Source: an uncultured Coriobacteriaceae bacterium (lineage in GTDB: Bacteria; Actinomycetota; Coriobacteriia; Coriobacteriales; Atopobiaceae). Taken from it: DNA of 8,563 bases. A model generated the notes under the pieces. It was not told the origin of the DNA and made no database searches. It was given only the letters and a program-made list of their open reading frames with translations. The stretch lies in assembly GCA_900551595.1 (NCBI GenBank), contig URWR01000062.1:1-8563 (forward strand), read 5' to 3'. The position numbers and the translations under genes were made by a program. Shown here in pieces: positions 6,282 to 8,563 of this stretch (the first letter of the stretch is position 1; the number at the start of each line of letters is the position of its first letter).

Positions 6282-8051
6282 TTACACCACCTGATAAGAC
6301 CATACAGAGACAGGTCCTTCAGTTTGGCTGCCTTCTCCCAAATTTTCTACCTGCGTAAGCTTCACAGATAAACCGGTGTGTTCTTCAAGATATGTTCGAA
6401 TCATTTCCGCTTGATCTGCGGTGCTCACACTCACTGCATCCGACTCAAGCAGGCGCTGGGCGATAAAGCCATCGGAATTCGTGAGATCACGCTCAGAGAG
6501 CATGTTTTGCCAAGCAGGTGTGTATTGCTCATAGCCGCCAAAGAAAATTGCATTGTCCGGATGATCCCACGTCTCAAAAGCAAATACATCATAGTTGGTA
6601 AGAACTCCCTGCGTGTGAGTAAAAAGCACATCTTGAGTTGGATGGCTGTCTACATACTGTTGGGCCCGTGGAGTAAGGTCGAGATTCAACTCGCGCTGTA
6701 AAGGCAAAGCGTATTGGATCTCTATAAACACGGTTATTGCTACATAGGCAACAACACCGGCATAAGAAAACAGCTGAACAGCACGAGACGTTTTATGCTC
6801 TGCACGAACGGAAGCCTGTTCCGTACATCCCACATAACAAGCAGCAATAACTGCAAAAAGAGCAATAACGAACAGAGGAAGCACCACTTGCATAAGCACG
6901 CGAGCGCGCAGATATACCACCACATACTCAAGCAAAAGCATGCCCGGAATCGAAAGGACAAAAATACGACGAGATTTAGTCAGTCCCAACAAATGAGTAA
7001 GCAGCAGCGCCGTTGCTGTTATCACCATAACAAGGAACAAAATGAAGAGGGTATATGCCTTTCTTGACATCACCGCAGCAATAATTGAGGAGAGCCCGTA
7101 GGAGGATACCGCATCTCCCAACTCATTTAATAAAGGCAATGTATACACATCGGAGTCTACGAAGCAAAACTCATAAAGCATGGCTAAGTCATTGCGAGAA
7201 ATCTCGGGCACTGCATGCGAGGCAGCTTCGAGGGATAGTTGGGGATAATCCGCAATTGAGCGCGCTGCGTTGGAAAGCGCGAGAAACGATTCCCACCCTT
7301 CAGTAATATTCCAAGCTATATGCCCTGCTATATACGAGAGCGCCATAAGAACAATTACAGCAGCTGCCATAATCATGGTACGTTTATTGCGCGTTTTTAT
7401 AAGTGCCCACACAACAAATGGAGCAAACATCACTGCTGCCGAAAGGCCGGATTCCGGACGCAGTGAAAAACCCTCAAAAAGCAAGAGGTAAGCACACACG
7501 TCGCCGAGAGTGAAATGATCGGGACGCACAAAAGCTGCGCGCGCGACCACCCATCCAGCACCTGCTGCAAATGCAAGGAAAGCAACAACCGTATATGTAA
7601 AGTACAAACACGTCATTACCTCGCAACATATGAGCGCAAAACCAATTATGAGTTTTTGCATACGCGGAACATTCAGTTGCCAGGCAAGACAATGTATGAC
7701 GACAAACGAAGCCGCTGTCATGAAGAACAGTACGAGCGGAAACCATGGCACGCTGGGCAGCAATTGATAAAGCGCACAGATCGGTGCACTAAAAGGTATG
7801 GTCGAGTACAACATCAAATAGCCGGGCGTATGAAAATATGCTCCTCGAGCGTATAGATCCTGCATAAAATCGTCTGGCGTTGCATATTTTGGAACCTGCA
7901 CAAGGCAGACAATAGCCACAACAGCAAGACACAACGCCCATATGCCAATGAGCTGTCGCCACGAAAACTTGTGTACCGGTGCTTGGGATAGAGCTTCAAA
8001 CGAGATGCTTTCTGCATCCGACTGTTTCTCACAAACCCCATTGTTTGTCAT
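6282..8051 (-). CDS. Uncharacterised polytopic membrane protein, possibly GT-C-like
   Basis: A 589-residue integral membrane protein with about ten or more hydrophobic segments: a short cytoplasmic N-tail (1-30), TM1 at about 32-53, a run of segments to about residue 440, and a soluble C-terminal domain of roughly 135 residues. The first loop carries an acidic pair (Asp60-Asp61, in YATPDDFMQD), a feature of GT-C glycosyltransferases. Other distinctive stretches are SLRPESG (196-202), NAARSIADYP (261-270) and ISRNDLAMLYEFCFVDSDV (284-302). These recall uncharacterised membrane proteins of Gram-positive bacteria, from memory only. The ATG at 8051 is chosen because GGAG lies 5 nt upstream; a TTG extension to 8102 has no such support. 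It stands alone between the ileS leader and the divergent fbp. A lipid-linked-sugar transferase is a guess; function is unknown. Confidence 0.85.
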   Translation of the reverse strand: MTNNGVCEKQSDAESISFEALSQAPVHKFSWRQLIGIWALCLAVVAIVCLVQVPKYATPDDFMQDLYARGAYFHTPGYLMLYSTIPFSAPICALYQLLPSVPWFPLVLFFMTAASFVVIHCLAWQLNVPRMQKLIIGFALICCEVMTCLYFTYTVVAFLAFAAGAGWVVARAAFVRPDHFTLGDVCAYLLLFEGFSLRPESGLSAAVMFAPFVVWALIKTRNKRTMIMAAAVIVLMALSYIAGHIAWNITEGWESFLALSNAARSIADYPQLSLEAASHAVPEISRNDLAMLYEFCFVDSDVYTLPLLNELGDAVSSYGLSSIIAAVMSRKAYTLFILFLVMVITATALLLTHLLGLTKSRRIFVLSIPGMLLLEYVVVYLRARVLMQVVLPLFVIALFAVIAACYVGCTEQASVRAEHKTSRAVQLFSYAGVVAYVAITVFIEIQYALPLQRELNLDLTPRAQQYVDSHPTQDVLFTHTQGVLTNYDVFAFETWDHPDNAIFFGGYEQYTPAWQNMLSERDLTNSDGFIAQRLLESDAVSVSTADQAEMIRTYLEEHTGLSVKLTQVENLGEGSQTEGPVSVWSYQVV

Positions 8052-8204
8052 GAAATCTCCAATTTCATACCACTGAGTAGAAGAGATGACACAATCAACC
8101 AACCGATAATTAATTGAAGCATATACTGAATAAATTAGACAAATGCTTGATTAAACATGCATGTTGAATACATGAGGCGCACAAAGCCTTTTGAGGAGAC
8201 AATA
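8052..8204. other. AT-rich divergent intergenic region
   Basis: This 153-nt region must hold the promoters of the membrane protein (leftward) and fbp (rightward). I find no strong -35/-10 pair in either direction. Candidates on the plus strand are TTGATT (8147-8152), 16 nt, TACATG (8169-8174), and an isolated TATACT (8122-8127) without a good -35. The octamer TTGAATAC occurs twice (8165-8172 and at the fbp start, 8205-8212). Confidence 0.35.
8154..8165. promoter_or_regulatory. 12-bp palindrome upstream of fbp, possible operator
   Basis: AACATGCATGTT is a perfect palindrome 40 nt before the fbp start codon. It falls in the spacer of the only -35/-10 candidate I could place for fbp, a position from which a bound repressor would block transcription. 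No known regulator is assigned. Confidence 0.3.
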
Positions 8205-8563
8205 TTGAATACTGATATACAGAACAATCGATGGAATCAGCGTTTTTTAGAACTCCTAGCAGAGCATTTTCCCACACGTCAAAGTGCGTATACAGAAATA
8301 ATCAACCTCAAAGCAATCCTCAACCTCCCAAAAGGAACAGAGCACTTTATGAGCGACCTACATGGTGAGTACGAGGCCTTCGAACACATTCTCAACAACT
8401 GCTCTGGGGTTATACGTGAACGTGTTGACGCTACCTTTGGGGATGAACTTTCAGCAAGCGAACGCGATGATCTCTGTACGCTTATTTATTATCCGGAAGA
8501 GAAACTCCAATTGATTAAAGCAACCGAAACCGATATTGACGATTGGTACCTGATCACTCTCAA
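8205..8563 (+). CDS. fbp: Class III fructose-1,6-bisphosphatase, N-terminal part
   Basis: This gluconeogenic enzyme hydrolyses fructose 1,6-bisphosphate to fructose 6-phosphate in the cytoplasm. The first 119 codons are present and the frame is open to the window end; the family is usually about 640-670 residues, so over four fifths is missing. The stretch LPKGTEHFMSDLHGEYEAF (residues 41-59) is characteristic of the Firmicutes-type class III family and contains the metallophosphatase DxHG motif (Asp51, His53). The following HILNNCSGVIRERV also fits. The start is a TTG at 8205 with AGGAG (8194-8198) 6 nt upstream; the ATG at 8161 meets a stop after four codons. It is divergent from the membrane-protein gene. 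The class is distinct from FBPases of most Gram-negative bacteria. Confidence 0.93.
   Translation, partial: MNTDIQNNRWNQRFLELLAEHFPTRQSAYTEIINLKAILNLPKGTEHFMSDLHGEYEAFEHILNNCSGVIRERVDATFGDELSASERDDLCTLIYYPEEKLQLIKATETDIDDWYLITL

Noticed and set aside
8052..8102. TTG-start extension of the membrane protein
   Set aside because: It has no ribosome binding site, while the ATG at 8051 has GGAG at 5 nt.
1..8563. CRISPR arrays, insertion sequences, tRNA or rRNA genes, toxin-antitoxin pairs
   Set aside because: No regular repeats, transposase motifs, tRNA-like cloverleafs or small paired ORFs with ribosome binding sites were seen by eye on either strand.

Overview
The window looks like a stretch of a low-to-moderate-GC Gram-positive chromosome. 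A T-box leader sits before ileS, an ileS-lspA-RluA-family pseudouridine synthase cluster follows, and a class III (Firmicutes-type) fructose-1,6-bisphosphatase starts at the right end. GTG and TTG starts with good Shine-Dalgarno sequences are common. The protein style resembles Coriobacteriia (Atopobium/Olsenella/Cryptobacterium-like), but that placement is from memory and is low confidence.

Most of the window is read on the minus strand. From right to left: an orphan polytopic membrane protein (8051-6282); a leader region (6281-5863) with a candidate promoter, a complete T-box riboswitch with an Ile (ATC) specifier and its terminator; then ileS (5862-3023), lspA (3012-2503), an RluA/RluD-like pseudouridine synthase (2510-1494) and a membrane-anchored family 2 glycosyltransferase (about 1455-136). 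The first codons of another minus-strand gene lie at 22-1. The four genes from ileS to the glycosyltransferase are spaced 10 nt, -8 nt and about 38 nt apart with no terminator seen between them. They probably form one operon controlled by tRNA-Ile charging. On the plus strand only the start of fbp (8205 to the window end) is present, divergent from the membrane protein across a 153-nt AT-rich gap that holds a 12-bp palindrome.

The most notable oddity is that ileS is split into two frames. One missing base in a C run (plus-strand GGGGG, 5037-5041) explains it exactly: adding one C joins the two parts into a 946-residue enzyme with all class I and zinc motifs. A sequencing or assembly error, or a very recent mutation, is more likely than a real split gene. 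I saw no convincing novel system, CRISPR array, mobile element or tRNA gene. The least understood items are the orphan membrane protein and the processive-type glycosyltransferase at the end of a housekeeping operon.
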